Assembly (NCBI GenBank): GCA_020725335.1
Contig: DYFF01000021.1
Location: forward strand, 49,397-113,396
Source: Thermodesulfovibrio sp.
GTDB taxonomy: Bacteria > Nitrospirota > Thermodesulfovibrionia > Thermodesulfovibrionales > Thermodesulfovibrionaceae
DNA: 64,000 nt
Direction: 5' to 3'
Shown here: piece after piece, positions 63,595 through 64,000 of the stretch
Position numbering within the stretch: the stretch's first letter is position 1
Layout of the letters: each line of letters begins with the position of its first letter
Position numbers and translations under genes: made by a program
The notes under the pieces: model-generated
The model's database searches: none
The model's input: the letters and a program-made list of their open reading frames with translations, nothing else
What the model was told of the DNA's origin: nothing

Positions 63595-64000
63595 ATGGAA
63601 ACTGATTCGTTAAGAAAAGCCTTTTTCAACAGCCCCACCTATGGTAACATTTCTCTCCAGCAGGTTTTTCAAAAAATAATTGAATTCGTTAAAGAACAGC
63701 CTGATAAAAACTACAGCTTAATTGTAGGCAGCGATTCTTTCCCAGGAGAAGAAACAGTTTTTGTAACTGCAATAATAATTCATCGTAAAGGCTCTGGGGG
63801 GAGATATTTTTACAGAAAAATTAGATATGAGAAAATGGATAATCTAAAGCTAAGAATATTTACCGAGGCTTCCCTAAGTCTTGAACTTGCCGAAACTCTC
63901 AAGAAAATGCTTTCAGAAAATGGTTTTTCTCGTCTTCCTGTAGAGATTCATCTTGATATAGGTAAAAATGGTGCAACAAGAACCTTAGTCAAAGAAGTTA
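63595..64000 (+). CDS. ykuK: RNase H-like YkuK (DUF458) family protein, 3' end outside window
   Basis: The frame is open to the window edge (135 codons seen). Recognised from YSLIVGSDSF near the start, FVTAIIIHRKGSGGRYFYRKIRYE, TEASLSLELAETL and the strongly conserved VEIHLDIGKNGATRTLVKEV. The family has an RNase H-like fold with Asp residues at the expected places (GSDS, HLDIG). Its function is not established. An ATG at 63580 is in frame five codons earlier, but a promoter -10 covers it. Confidence 0.88.
   Translation, partial: METDSLRKAFFNSPTYGNISLQQVFQKIIEFVKEQPDKNYSLIVGSDSFPGEETVFVTAIIIHRKGSGGRYFYRKIRYEKMDNLKLRIFTEASLSLELAETLKKMLSENGFSRLPVEIHLDIGKNGATRTLVKEV

Overview
The window looks like a piece of chromosome from a thermophilic, anaerobic, AT-rich sulfate-reducer-type bacterium. 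The closest match I can suggest is a Thermodesulfovibrio-like member of the Nitrospirota. This is inference from gene content: a ferredoxin-linked pyruvate oxidoreductase, an 11-subunit complex I without the NADH module, a selenocysteine formate dehydrogenase, a MetF/MetV folate branch, a lactate-oxidation operon of the kind seen in sulfate reducers, and multihaem redox signalling. Genes are densely packed, with many 1-4 nt or longer overlaps. Three convergent gene pairs overlap tail to tail. There is no sign of prophage, IS elements or CRISPR.

Layout. 1-0.74 kb: 3' part of hypD (hydrogenase maturation). 0.74-10.7 kb (minus): nuoABCDHIJKLMN without nuoEFG. 10.8-13.8 kb (minus): four-subunit pyruvate:ferredoxin oxidoreductase (porCDAB), directly upstream of nuo. 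13.96-17.77 kb (minus): periplasmic formate dehydrogenase; the catalytic subunit is read through an in-frame TGA (Sec). Its leader carries a sigma-54-like promoter, a pair of palindromes and two hairpins that look like an attenuator. 18.06-30.23 kb (minus): a 12-gene run with the Mla lipid-transport genes (mlaE, F, D, an outer-membrane TolC-family gene, mlaC), a receiver-like protein, valS, a repeat protein, nadC, purM and an NtrB/NtrC-type two-component pair that ends next to the formate dehydrogenase.

30.4-34.6 kb: a peroxiredoxin, tRNA-His and tRNA-Arg, a small Cys-rich protein, then a CsoR/CstR-like repressor with FmdB-like, Tat-exported Fe-S and cytochrome b proteins (minus), and a divergent LysR regulator. 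34.6-42.9 kb (minus): an eight-gene run (5-FCL, folE, folD, metV, metF, pilB, nadB, pyk). 42.9-45.0 kb (plus): argD-argF. 45.1-52.7 kb (plus): lactate permease, FAD lactate/glycolate dehydrogenase, Fe-S protein, LUD protein, a fused LUD/Fe-S/CCG protein and a PPC-domain protein. 52.7-58.3 kb (minus): a histone-deacetylase-like hydrolase, then a signalling cluster (tetrahaem cytochrome c, haem-motif hybrid kinase, single receiver, receiver-kinase). 58.3-61.0 kb (minus): ymdB, rny and a probable 6S RNA. 61.2-64 kb (plus): family B DNA polymerase and the 5' part of a YkuK-family gene.

Metabolic reading (inference): lactate is taken up and oxidised to pyruvate. PFOR turns pyruvate into acetyl-CoA and reduced ferredoxin. 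The truncated complex I probably passes ferredoxin electrons to menaquinone with ion pumping. Formate is oxidised in the periplasm, and the folate genes serve C1 metabolism. Two separate redox or metabolite sensing systems sit beside these pathways.
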